Shown: positions 1 to 5,974, counted from the first letter of the stretch. The stretch: 6,269 nucleotides of DNA from Bacillota bacterium (GCA_021799325.1 JAJZAS010000095.1:1-6269), one strand, 5' to 3'. Translations and numbers: made by a program. Notes: generated by a model not told the origin, from the sequence alone.

Positions 1-73
1 TGGGCAATGGACGACCGAAACACCGATGCCTGTGCCGATCTATTTCTCGATTGATTTGTACCAAGAATGGTGA
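1..73 (+). CDS. C-terminal end of an unidentified protein (partial)
   Basis: A reading frame open from the left edge (first whole codon at 2) ends at TGA 71-73. It encodes 23 residues ending in IYFSIDLYQEW. The mix of hydrophobic, acidic and aromatic residues looks like a folded protein end, and the frame is in the same orientation as the following operon. It is far too short to assign a family. In Tad loci the gene before the ATPase is often a CpaB/RcpC-like or TadZ/CpaE-like protein, but nothing here shows that. The other two forward frames also close early, so the coding call rests mainly on plausibility of the peptide. Confidence 0.45.
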   Translation, partial: GQWTTETPMPVPIYFSIDLYQEW

Positions 74-181
74 CGTGCGGAAGATTTAAAAGGATGTGAT
101 ACCAGTGTACCGATAGCAGTACGCTTTTTGCGGGTAGGCGTCACTTAGGAATAACCCGCTCCATACATACTCACTAAACCT

Positions 182-200
182 AAAATTCGTAGCGAGTTTT
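182..200 (+). repeat. Short hairpin with A-run and T-run arms
   Basis: Bases 182-189 and 193-200 form an 8-bp stem (one G-U pair) with a 3-base loop. The outer arms are AAAA and TTTT, so it could act as a weak intrinsic terminator in either direction, perhaps for the gene ending at 73. There is no T-run beyond the stem, which makes terminator function uncertain. Confidence 0.35.
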
Positions 201-210
201 ACCCACCATC

Positions 211-236
211 GCCTCCTTTGTTGAAGGGGGCTTTTT
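211..236 (+). promoter_or_regulatory. Terminator-like hairpin that contains the SD of the tadA-like gene
   Basis: GCCTCCTT (211-218) pairs with AAGGGGGC (224-231), 8 bp with one G-U, across a 5-base loop, followed by TTTTT (232-236). This is the form of an intrinsic terminator. The 3' arm AAGGGGG (224-230) is also the only SD for ATG 238, with 7 bases between. Folding would therefore hide the SD, and RNA polymerase pausing or release at the T-run would cut transcription just before the gene. It may be an attenuator or translational switch; that is inference. Compare the elements at 4363-4397 and 4874-4913. Confidence 0.6.
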
Positions 237-237
237 C

Positions 238-1728
238 ATGTCCAGTGTCACCGACGAGTATGTGCAAAGCAAAGATTTATGGGGCAAAAATCAAGATGCA
301 TGGGAAGATATCAATAAATCCAACTTAACTGACAAGGAACTGTTTGAGTGGCAGGAAGTCATTTTGGGAGAGTTCCAGGAAATTACCAGCAAAGAAAGTG
401 AACAAGCAGAAATTAGCAGAGCTGTACGAGAAGCTCAACTAATGGCTATTGTAAATAACCATAAAGAAATTCCACATAAAGCCCATCGCGAAATCGTGGA
501 ATCGATTCTCAACGATATGTTCAGCATGGGACCGCTAGAAAGTCTATGGAAGAACAAAGAGATCAGTGATATGCAAGTATTTGTGCCAGTGAATGATCCG
601 CGTGATCAAATCATCACCTACTCCTCAGTAAGCGGTCGACAAATTTACAAAGGTCCGGGGTTTCGTGATTACTCTCACGCAATGACGTGGCTCAATCGTC
701 ACCTGGCGCAATTCGGACAGCACTACGATGCTTCGAAAGTGGCGATGGACGCTACTTTTCCAGGACAAGAACGGATGAATGTAATCTCCGGAGTATCGGG
801 GTATTCAAAATTTTTCCATGATGAAAGTGGAATATGGGTTTATAAGTATGTGCCATGCATGGTGATCACAATGCGGCGCTTTACTCACGCTTTCTCGACA
901 GATGAACTTACAGGCGTAACTGATCGGTTGGATGAATCGCCAATATTTCCTGAATTGCAAGATGTGCGGCGTCCCTATAAGCGGAAGCCTGTATTTTTTA
1001 AGTACACAGGGAAAACAATTGATCCTGCAACAATGGACTACCTAAAAGTGATGGTTGAATTAGCAAAAACTCACATCATTGCAGGCGAAACAGGGTCCGG
1101 CAAAACGAGCCTCGCTAATGCGCTAACTGGTTCGATTCCAGACGGGACTATTTTAATTGTCCTAGAGGAAAGTCCTGAGATGCAACCGCAGAATAACAGC
1201 CATGTCATCCGTATTGTCCAGCGCGAAGGGGTGTTCAACTTAGCTCAAGCCTTAAAAAACACGCTCAGGATGTATCCAGACAGATTATTCGTTGCAGAGG
1301 TACGCGACACGCTAGCTTATGTGTTTTTGACGGCGATTCAGACGGGTCATTCAGGCTCTTCGACGACGATCCACGCTAACTCATGCTTGGACGCAGTCAA
1401 CGTGCTCATTAACTATGCTGCAAACCACGAAAGCCATCCACCTCGCGAAATGATTCGGGATATCGTGTTCCGCCAAGTCCATACAATCATTCACGCAAAA
1501 GCGGTGAAAAAACCGAATGGAATTGCGAGGATGATTGATGAAGTTGCACAATTATTGCCTGATCAGACGATGCACTATGTAACAAAGTTCCACCAGGTTG
1601 GGGTGAATAAAGATGGTTCAGTTGCTGGCTATTTTGAATTCATCGGGCCAACAGATGAATTCGTGCAAGAAATGTTTAATGCTGGAATACCAATTCCCGA
1701 GTCGTGGGGATGGGAGGAGGGTGAATAA
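238..1728 (+). CDS. tadA: TadA/CpaF-like (VirB11-family) secretion ATPase
   Basis: A cytoplasmic hexameric ATPase expected to power pilus assembly or secretion through TadB/TadC-type membrane partners. Length 496 aa. Residues 1-70 are a polar, probably helical extension. Residues 85-215 resemble the CpaF N-terminal domain (MGPLESLW at 97-104, then ERMNV and ITMRRF). The RecA-like ATPase domain carries Walker A GETGSGKTS (283-291), an Asp-box-like stretch LEESPEMQ (309-316), Walker B RLFVAEVRD (349-357) and the His box TGHSGSSTTIHANS (369-382). The family more commonly has EDTAELQ and GEVRG, so this is a divergent member. ATG 238 is the only sensible start: its SD lies inside a hairpin 7 bases upstream and the next Met is residue 70. 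The stop overlaps the next start (TAATG), indicating coupled translation. VirB11-type conjugation ATPase is the alternative reading, but the TadB/TadC neighbours favour Tad. Confidence 0.93.
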   Translation: MSSVTDEYVQSKDLWGKNQDAWEDINKSNLTDKELFEWQEVILGEFQEITSKESEQAEISRAVREAQLMAIVNNHKEIPHKAHREIVESILNDMFSMGPLESLWKNKEISDMQVFVPVNDPRDQIITYSSVSGRQIYKGPGFRDYSHAMTWLNRHLAQFGQHYDASKVAMDATFPGQERMNVISGVSGYSKFFHDESGIWVYKYVPCMVITMRRFTHAFSTDELTGVTDRLDESPIFPELQDVRRPYKRKPVFFKYTGKTIDPATMDYLKVMVELAKTHIIAGETGSGKTSLANALTGSIPDGTILIVLEESPEMQPQNNSHVIRIVQREGVFNLAQALKNTLRMYPDRLFVAEVRDTLAYVFLTAIQTGHSGSSTTIHANSCLDAVNVLINYAANHESHPPREMIRDIVFRQVHTIIHAKAVKKPNGIARMIDEVAQLLPDQTMHYVTKFHQVGVNKDGSVAGYFEFIGPTDEFVQEMFNAGIPIPESWGWEEGE

Positions 1729-2576
1729 TGATCAATTTCATCTATTTGATGCTACCTATTTTTTTTGTGGGCATTTACTTAACTTTTCGCCATTTCAGAG
1801 AACACCCTTATGATCAAATTAGGCGCAGGATGGGACAGGAACGAAAGAAAAGTAAGGTGGATTATCTGATTGGAAATTTGTTTACCGCAAAAAGGAGACT
1901 CACTTTTATTACCATTGGATCCGTTGGAATTGGAGTCTATCTTGCTATCGTCATCTTGCACGCCACGCCATTGATCGGTGCTGTCATTGGTGGAGTATTA
2001 CCGTACATTGCTTCGGAAACCTACAAAGAAAGGTGGCTCGACAAATATGAGGAAGGTGTGGCGCAAGCCTTAGAATACGGTGCTGGCGTCTTTGAAGCAG
2101 GAGCGACTGTAGAGCAGTGGGTGCGGGAAACAGCGGATGAGGTGGAGGGCCCTGTATCAACGGTGTTTGAATCTGGGCGTCGCCACGTTCTGCGTGGAGA
2201 AGCGTCCATCGTCGAATGGTTAAAACATACGGCGAGGAATACACCATCACAATATTTTTCTTACGTGCTGTGGGGCATCATCGCCAATTATGAGCAGGCG
2301 TCGAGTTTGGATGCGTATATGAGAGAGGTTTTGGATGAGTTGAGTAGTCGGAAACGATATGAGAGGGCAATGCGATTAGCACGTGATGAAGCTATGAAAC
2401 TGTTAGGCGCAATCTCACTTGCACCTGTGGTTTTGTACTTATTATTCTCTAAGCCGCTTAATAACTACCTGGCTGGGACCTTTACAGGCAATCTAATTTT
2501 CGGAATCGGATTAATGGGCTACACGGCCATTGTTCTATTTGCAAGGCAGACGGCAACCGCGAAGCCGAAGATTTAA
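1728..2576 (+). CDS. tadB: TadB-like inner-membrane platform protein (T2SSF-type)
   Basis: Predicted polytopic membrane protein of 282 aa, the usual size for TadB. Hydrophobic segments lie near residues 2-19, 58-78, 80-95, 224-240 and 252-272. Between them is a cytoplasmic helical domain with FEAGATVEQWVRETADE (122-138), which resembles the T2SS-F (GspF) domain pattern of a hydrophobic face, then G, then a helix. In Tad systems TadB and TadC form the inner-membrane base that couples the ATPase to pilin extrusion. ATG 1728 overlaps the ATPase stop by one base (TAATG), and GGAGGAGGG (1713-1721) sits 6 bases before it, a very strong SD. The next gene is not tadC but a NERD-domain gene, an unusual insertion. 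TadB and TadC assignments are by position and fold; they could be swapped. Confidence 0.85.
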   Translation: MINFIYLMLPIFFVGIYLTFRHFREHPYDQIRRRMGQERKKSKVDYLIGNLFTAKRRLTFITIGSVGIGVYLAIVILHATPLIGAVIGGVLPYIASETYKERWLDKYEEGVAQALEYGAGVFEAGATVEQWVRETADEVEGPVSTVFESGRRHVLRGEASIVEWLKHTARNTPSQYFSYVLWGIIANYEQASSLDAYMREVLDELSSRKRYERAMRLARDEAMKLLGAISLAPVVLYLLFSKPLNNYLAGTFTGNLIFGIGLMGYTAIVLFARQTATAKPKI

Positions 2577-2603
2577 TCCATGCGGCAGGAAACTCATGAT
2601 TCT

Positions 2604-2638
2604 TCCCACTACATCCAAGCTGGGTAGAAAGGGTGGGA
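2604..2638 (+). promoter_or_regulatory. Possible hairpin over the SD of the NERD gene
   Basis: TCCCACT (2604-2610) can pair with GGTGGGA (2632-2638), 7 bp including one G-U, with a 21-base loop. The 3' arm overlaps the only SD-like sequence (gggtggga, 2631-2638) for ATG 2647. No T-run follows, so it is not a terminator. The long loop makes this weaker than the hairpins at 211, 4363 and 4874, but the arrangement is similar. Confidence 0.25.
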
Positions 2639-2646
2639 TCATAAAC

Positions 2647-3267
2647 ATGATGAGTTCACTACGAAATGCCAAAAGGAAGAAAGGGTATAACAAGTACGCC
2701 GTTGATCAGATCGTTCATAGGGCTCTCACCGGTAGATTTTATCGGCTGTTCGTTAATATGACGTTTATGGGCGCCAACGGCAAACCGTTTCTATTTGACT
2801 ATTTGATTCTCACACAGTCCGGCATCATCGCCATCGAGACGAAGTACATTGAAGGCATCTTACACGGGCACGCGCAAGACTCAATATGGTCATGTGTCCC
2901 GTTGAAAGGTCTCGTAAGCCGCGTACCCAATCCTCATCCACTCAATGAAAAGTTGGCATCTAGGCTGCGTGCGGTTCTCGGAGAAAATGCACCACCCATC
3001 GTTGCATATACCGTGTTCACACACTCAAAACTCATGCTAGATATTAAATCGCGTGTGCCAGAAGGTGTGTTCAACCTTGCCATGTTCGCGGCGCATATGA
3101 GCAAATGGTCACAAATCGAAAATGTAATAAGCGATATTGAACTTGAAGAATGGCATGAACAGATTAGCAAACTTCGAAAAACAGACGAAGTGTTAGTGGA
3201 AAAGCAACACAACTATGCACGGAACTTGCGGCGAATGAGGAAAGAAAGGAAGGTGATCAACAGCTAA
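2647..3267 (+). CDS. NERD (nuclease-related) domain protein
   Basis: A soluble protein of 206 aa from ATG 2647. The region from about residue 32 to 130 matches the NERD pattern: FDYLILT (50-56), then GIIAIETK (59-66), a Trp at 81 and NPHPLN (95-100). NERD domains belong to the PD-(D/E)XK-like nuclease group; D51, E64 and K66 fit the D...ExK arrangement, so catalytic residues seem present. The C-terminal 70 residues are charged and helical. Start choice: ATG 2647 has a moderate SD (gggtggga, 2631-2638). ATG 2596, with AGGA five bases upstream, would add 17 residues, some of which merely translate the SD. ATG 2530 would overlap tadB by 47 bases and is unlikely. The activity and its role in a Tad-type locus are unknown; it could process DNA or act on cell-surface nucleic acid. 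Confidence 0.8.
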   Translation: MMSSLRNAKRKKGYNKYAVDQIVHRALTGRFYRLFVNMTFMGANGKPFLFDYLILTQSGIIAIETKYIEGILHGHAQDSIWSCVPLKGLVSRVPNPHPLNEKLASRLRAVLGENAPPIVAYTVFTHSKLMLDIKSRVPEGVFNLAMFAAHMSKWSQIENVISDIELEEWHEQISKLRKTDEVLVEKQHNYARNLRRMRKERKVINS

Positions 3268-3464
3268 TGTCTATTAAATTTCCTGTAAAGGTTCAGATGG
3301 ACGGCAGGATGTATACGGTTGAGAAGATCGTGTATCCAAAACAGGTTGGGGAACCGTGGGCGGTTGCAACCTATCAACGTAGTATTTTCGGTAAAACGAA
3401 GGTGCAAAGTTTGTCGACACAGATCCGATTAGCGAGGCGTGTGCTGGAGATGATGCAAAATTGA
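3267..3464 (+). CDS. Small hypothetical protein between the NERD and tadC-like genes
   Basis: A 65-aa protein, not recognised. It has no membrane segment. The first half is rich in beta-formers with the pattern VKVQMDGRMYTVEKIVY (8-24), and the last 20 residues form a basic amphipathic helix (TQIRLARRVLEMMQN). It begins in a TAATG overlap with the NERD stop and is preceded by AAAGGAAGGTGATC (3245-3258), an extended match to the 16S anti-SD. It ends in a TTGA overlap with the next gene. This double coupling argues that it is real and made in step with its neighbours. It may be a partner of the NERD protein or a small DNA- or protein-binding factor; the sequence gives no more. Confidence 0.75.
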   Translation: MSIKFPVKVQMDGRMYTVEKIVYPKQVGEPWAVATYQRSIFGKTKVQSLSTQIRLARRVLEMMQN

Positions 3465-4342
3465 CCTTGTGGCTGCTTTTGCTCATTCTACCCGTCACCT
3501 TTGTTTGGATTGGTTGGCCTGTCGTCGCGAGAATGGACACATATGTAGGGGATACCTTTTATCGGGTAAGGATTGCATATAGAAAGCTTGGAGGCAAGTC
3601 TACGCTTCAGAAAATGAAAACGCTCGTCTATCACTACATCGAGGCAGTTATACCTAAAGAGTGGTTGGCACCGCTTGAACGCATTTTAACGTTGGCTGGC
3701 CGACCTGGTGGACGTAGCGCTATTGATGTGATATTGATGCAACTGGGTGTCACTATTGGGATGGTCTTATTCGGCATGTGGGCAAAGAAAACCTCGCCCA
3801 TCCTGCTTATCCTACTTGCAGTAGCCATCATCACCACTCCGTGGCGCAGATGGCTGGGTAGAATACAAGCACGAAGGTTGAGTGCGTCAGAGCAGATTCG
3901 ACCGCTCAAACGTAGGTTCGTCTCGCTATTGCGTATGGGCACGCCATTTGAAGAATCATTACGCATCATTAGCCGAGAGGCGCAAGGCGATTTTGGTGAA
4001 GTATTCCGCAAACGGATGCGAGATGCGAAAACGCGCGGAATACCGCAGGCGCTTACGGATCTGCAGCGGGAATTCAAGGTACAAGAGTTGACTCGTTTCA
4101 TACAAGCCATTAGGACAGCCGAGAAAGGATCAATGTCGGCGCTTGCAGAAATCGTGGAGAAGCAAGTACGTGATGAGACGGCAAAAATGGACGACTTTAT
4201 TGAGCGCAAAAAGTCATCTGTAAAGACACGGATGGGCATATTTGCGGCGATTGCGTTTGCTTACATGGGTGTGTTTGTGATTTATTTCGGATACCATTTG
4301 CTAGTTAACTATTTTAGTCATAGTCCAATTTTCGGGTTTTGA
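3461..4342 (+). CDS. tadC: TadC-like inner-membrane platform protein (T2SSF-type)
   Basis: A 293-aa membrane protein. Hydrophobic segments lie near residues 2-22, 87-107, 110-127 and 256-280. AGRPGG (79-84), just before the second segment, is typical of TadC-type proteins. Residues 148-250 are a basic and acidic helical cytoplasmic domain with LLRMGTPFEESLRIISREA (156-174), which fits the T2SS-F consensus around the conserved Gly and the following helix. It would pair with the TadB-like protein as the assembly platform driven by the ATPase. The start is TTG 3461, in a four-base TTGA overlap with the preceding stop; GGAGA at 3446-3450 is 10 bases upstream. No earlier start is available without a larger overlap. 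A terminator-like hairpin follows the gene. Confidence 0.85.
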   Translation: MTLWLLLLILPVTFVWIGWPVVARMDTYVGDTFYRVRIAYRKLGGKSTLQKMKTLVYHYIEAVIPKEWLAPLERILTLAGRPGGRSAIDVILMQLGVTIGMVLFGMWAKKTSPILLILLAVAIITTPWRRWLGRIQARRLSASEQIRPLKRRFVSLLRMGTPFEESLRIISREAQGDFGEVFRKRMRDAKTRGIPQALTDLQREFKVQELTRFIQAIRTAEKGSMSALAEIVEKQVRDETAKMDDFIERKKSSVKTRMGIFAAIAFAYMGVFVIYFGYHLLVNYFSHSPIFGF

Positions 4343-4362
4343 ATTTACTTACTTTCTTCCCA

Positions 4363-4397
4363 CCCCTTCTCTCCTTAGTGAAAGAAGGGGCATTTTT
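4363..4397 (+). terminator. Intrinsic terminator-like hairpin overlapping the next gene's SD
   Basis: CCCCTTCT (4363-4370) pairs perfectly with AGAAGGGG (4383-4390), 8 bp, extended inward by 2 bp past a C/A mismatch. CA and TTTTT (4393-4397) follow. It lies 20 bases after the tadC-like stop and looks like the operon terminator. Its 3' arm GAAGGGG is also an SD 7 bases before ATG 4398, the same geometry as at 211-238. Readthrough is likely needed for the downstream genes, because there is no room for a promoter between it and 4398. Confidence 0.7.
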
Positions 4398-4652
4398 ATG
4401 CCCAAAGCAAAAAAAGGAGGGAAAGACCTTTTGATGAAAAATAGTCGGATTTTGATTTGGATTGAAATTCTCTTGATGCTGCTAGTGGTGCTGCTTGGCA
4501 TCTGGGGGCTAATTCACGGTGCGTGGCTCTCCATTGTGCTCATTGTAGTGGGAGGTTTCTTCGCGATTCGTCAGCGACGTGTCTTGCGGTCCATGGATGA
4601 AGATGAGTATGAGGACGAGGGCGAGGAGGAATATGAAAAAGATGAGGAGTAA
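4398..4652 (+). CDS. Small two-helix membrane protein with acidic tail
   Basis: An 84-aa protein from ATG 4398, not recognised. It has a lysine-rich N-terminus (KAKKGGK), two hydrophobic segments near residues 17-34 and 38-54, then a basic patch (RQRRVLR) and a strongly acidic tail (EDEYEDEGEEEYEKDEE), so both ends are probably cytoplasmic. The start is uncertain. ATG 4398 uses an SD buried in the terminator-like hairpin. The internal ATG 4434 (72 aa), or TTG 4431, is preceded by a perfect AAGGAGG (4414-4420), 13 or 10 bases away. The KKGG residues are simply that SD translated, which favours the internal start. It may be an accessory or regulatory membrane partner of the Tad-type core. Confidence 0.7.
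   Translation: MPKAKKGGKDLLMKNSRILIWIEILLMLLVVLLGIWGLIHGAWLSIVLIVVGGFFAIRQRRVLRSMDEDEYEDEGEEEYEKDEE
4414..4420 (+). promoter_or_regulatory. Perfect SD inside the small membrane gene
   Basis: AAGGAGG lies 10 bases before TTG 4431 and 13 before ATG 4434, both in frame with ATG 4398. It suggests the shorter product is the main one, or that two N-terminal forms are made. Confidence 0.5.
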
Positions 4653-4875
4653 GCTTCTTGCACTTTACGTGTACATTTGTGTTTGGTATCAAACACAACG
4701 TCGGCGCCTTGACATGCGCGTATTCAGTTGGAATCAAGTAGCTGATCTGGGTATTATCCTGGTTGTTCTTTATGTAGTAGTCCAGAATAATACCTTTCTT
4801 TCTACTTTCGTTCAAACCATTTACACGGATATTCAAAATTTGTTGACGAGCCTTATCAATAACGGGAAATTATAA
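4633..4875 (+). CDS. Small single-pass membrane protein, possible pilin-like subunit
   Basis: An 80-aa protein from ATG 4633 (77 aa from ATG 4642). SD GAGGAGG (4623-4629) is 3 bases before the first ATG and 12 before the second; the region overlaps the end of the previous gene, so translation is probably coupled. It has a basic N-terminal part (MKKMRSK, then QRRRLD), one hydrophobic segment near residues 36-50 (LGIILVVLYVVV), and an amphipathic helix to the C-terminus. This layout, and NQVADLG against the ATAIEYG of Flp pilins, loosely resembles a short Flp-type pilin. However, there is no Gly cleavage site, and Asp-Leu replaces Glu-Tyr. The pilin idea is weak inference; holin-like or accessory membrane protein are alternatives. 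An ATG at 4579 would extend it into the previous gene and is unlikely. Confidence 0.65.
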   Translation: MKKMRSKLLALYVYICVWYQTQRRRLDMRVFSWNQVADLGIILVVLYVVVQNNTFLSTFVQTIYTDIQNLLTSLINNGKL

Positions 4876-4913
4876 CCTTCCCGTGCTCTCCGGCTTATGA
4901 GGGAGGGTTTTTT
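4874..4913 (+). terminator. Intrinsic terminator with alternative 5' arms
   Basis: CCTTCCC (4876-4882) can pair with GGGAGGG (4901-4907), 7 bp with one G-U, extended by two A-T pairs at the base. Alternatively CTCTCC (4886-4891) pairs with the same 3' arm at 4902-4907 with a 10-base loop. TTTTTT (4908-4913) follows. It starts at the stop of the small membrane gene. Two mutually exclusive hairpins sharing one 3' arm could be chance or could allow switching. Confidence 0.75.
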
Positions 4914-4920
4914 AATTTGC

Positions 4921-4929
4921 AAAGGGGGG
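4921..4929 (+). promoter_or_regulatory. SD of the actin-like gene, with a G6 run
   Basis: AAAGGGGGG is the only SD-like site before the actin motif. Measured from its end, ATC 4937 lies 7 bases downstream, the same spacing as at 238 and 4398. ATG 4982 is 52 bases away and so cannot use it. This is the main evidence for an upstream, non-ATG start. Confidence 0.6.
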
Positions 4930-4936
4930 CATCATC

Positions 4937-5974
4937 ATCTTAATCGGGCTGGATATTGGGAATGGCAATACAAAATGGACGATGGACGGTAAAACGGTTC
5001 AAGCTATCCCTTCTGTGGTTTCGACTGCTTACTATGGGGAAGACGAAAGCGTATTTTCGTCAATTTCACACAGTTTTCGAGAACTGGCGCTTGAATGGGA
5101 AGGCAAAAAATTTATTGTTGGAGAACGCGCTTTGCGTGACGATTCTCAAGCCGCGCGGTTTTTGTCTGCGGATCGGATTTTTCGAGACGAATACAAGGCA
5201 CTTCTTGGTGCGGTCATTTTGGCAGACGATGGGGAAGGTCCGAAGCAAATTAACTCAGGTCTTCCCTATAAGACGACGAAAGAATTACGGAACAAACTAA
5301 AGCAGATCATTCAGGATTTTCACGGGCCATTGAAAGGTCTCTCTGGTGCGATTCAAGGTCGGAAATGGAATGGGCGGATCGAATCCGTTAATGTGTTTCG
5401 GCAAGCGGAAGCCATGATCTTTGACGCAGTGTTTCAAATCGAACAGGGGAAGATTGTTCCCATTCGAGATCATGTATTGCTTGAAGTACCGGGGACTCGG
5501 GTGGCAGTGGTAGATATAGGGGCGGGAACTACCGATGTCATTGTCTGCGAGATTTTACCTGAGTTTAAGGTGATCGAGGAACTGAGTTTCACGATTCCGC
5601 TTGCCTCCAACGCAGTAGGGAATCGAATTCAACGTGAATTTCAACATCGTTATGGAGAGGACACGCTGGACTTGCGAAGGCTTGATTATGCAGTGATGGG
5701 ACAAAAAATCACACATAATGGTCACATTTTAGATTTTACGTCAGTTCGAAATGAAGCTGTCAGAAGCATTGGTGGTCAGATTCGCGATCAGATCGTCGAG
5801 AAATGGGGCAAGGCCATTCGCTCAATTTTCGTGACGTATCTTGGTGGGGGTGGTGCGGAACTTTTCCAAGACACGATAGTGGGTCAGATCCATCCGAATG
5901 TTTTTAAGATCAATGAACCGCAAGGGTCAAATGCCCGGGGATACTATAAAATGCAATATTTCCTGCAGAAATGA
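4937..5974 (+). CDS. Actin-like ATPase, ParM/StbA-type
   Basis: About 345 aa if started at ATC 4937. Actin-family ATPases of this type polymerise into filaments that move or position plasmids or other cell structures. All the family motifs are visible: phosphate-1 LDIGNGNTK (5-13), GLPYKTT (108-114), phosphate-2 VVDIGAGTTD (191-200), adenosine motif YLGGGGAELF (301-310), and the C-terminal NARGYYKM (332-339) seen in ParM-like proteins. Phosphate-1 is encoded at 4949-4975, upstream of the first in-frame ATG (4982), so starting there would destroy ATP binding. In frame upstream there are only ATC codons (4931, 4934, 4937), TTA, CTG 4949 and ATT 4955, back to TAA 4913. ATC 4937 is my best guess; an indel in the G6 run is the main alternative. 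The next gene overlaps or abuts its end. No ParR-like partner is visible. Confidence 0.88.
   Translation: MLIGLDIGNGNTKWTMDGKTVQAIPSVVSTAYYGEDESVFSSISHSFRELALEWEGKKFIVGERALRDDSQAARFLSADRIFRDEYKALLGAVILADDGEGPKQINSGLPYKTTKELRNKLKQIIQDFHGPLKGLSGAIQGRKWNGRIESVNVFRQAEAMIFDAVFQIEQGKIVPIRDHVLLEVPGTRVAVVDIGAGTTDVIVCEILPEFKVIEELSFTIPLASNAVGNRIQREFQHRYGEDTLDLRRLDYAVMGQKITHNGHILDFTSVRNEAVRSIGGQIRDQIVEKWGKAIRSIFVTYLGGGGAELFQDTIVGQIHPNVFKINEPQGSNARGYYKMQYFLQK

Larger units (their letters stand above)
74..237 (+). other. Non-coding leader region with inverted repeats upstream of the tadA-like gene
   Basis: This 164-base gap has no convincing ORF: the ATG at 94 meets a stop at once, and the GTG at 96 gives six codons. 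It holds three inverted repeats. Bases 130-135 pair with 154-159 (gcgggt/acccgc, 18-base loop). Bases 182-189 pair with 193-200 (aaaattcg/cgagtttt, one G-U, 3-base loop). Bases 211-218 pair with 224-231, followed by five T. I could not find a well-spaced -35/-10 pair; CATACT at 166-171 is a weak -10 candidate with no -35 partner. The density of structure suggests a transcribed, regulated leader, but no known riboswitch class was recognised. Confidence 0.5.

Noticed and set aside
71..148. Stop-codon readthrough or selenocysteine at TGA 71-73 (frame stays open 24 more codons)
   Set aside because: The extension is short, shows no conserved pattern and no SECIS-like stem directly after the TGA; chance open frame is more likely.
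74..237. c-di-GMP or other riboswitch in the leader, tempting because of the EAL gene
   Set aside because: I could not find the conserved core elements of c-di-GMP-I/II or other known classes; only simple hairpins are visible. A covariance-model search would decide.
2530..2595. Longer N-terminus of the NERD protein from ATG 2530
   Set aside because: It would overlap the tadB-like gene by 47 bases, has an arginine-rich unstructured peptide and no good SD.
3634..4239. 201-codon reverse-strand ORF opposite the tadC-like gene
   Set aside because: It is Ser/Arg/Cys-rich with no domain pattern and lies wholly antisense to a gene with clear T2SS-F features; a frame shadow.
4843..4876. Promoter TTGACG...TATAAC before the actin gene
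   Set aside because: The spacer is 22 bases, too long for a housekeeping promoter, and the -10 candidate lies at the terminator stem.
4956..5300. 114-codon forward ORF at the start of the actin gene
   Set aside because: The actin motifs are in another frame; this one has no motif and a poor SD, and disappears before the conserved core.
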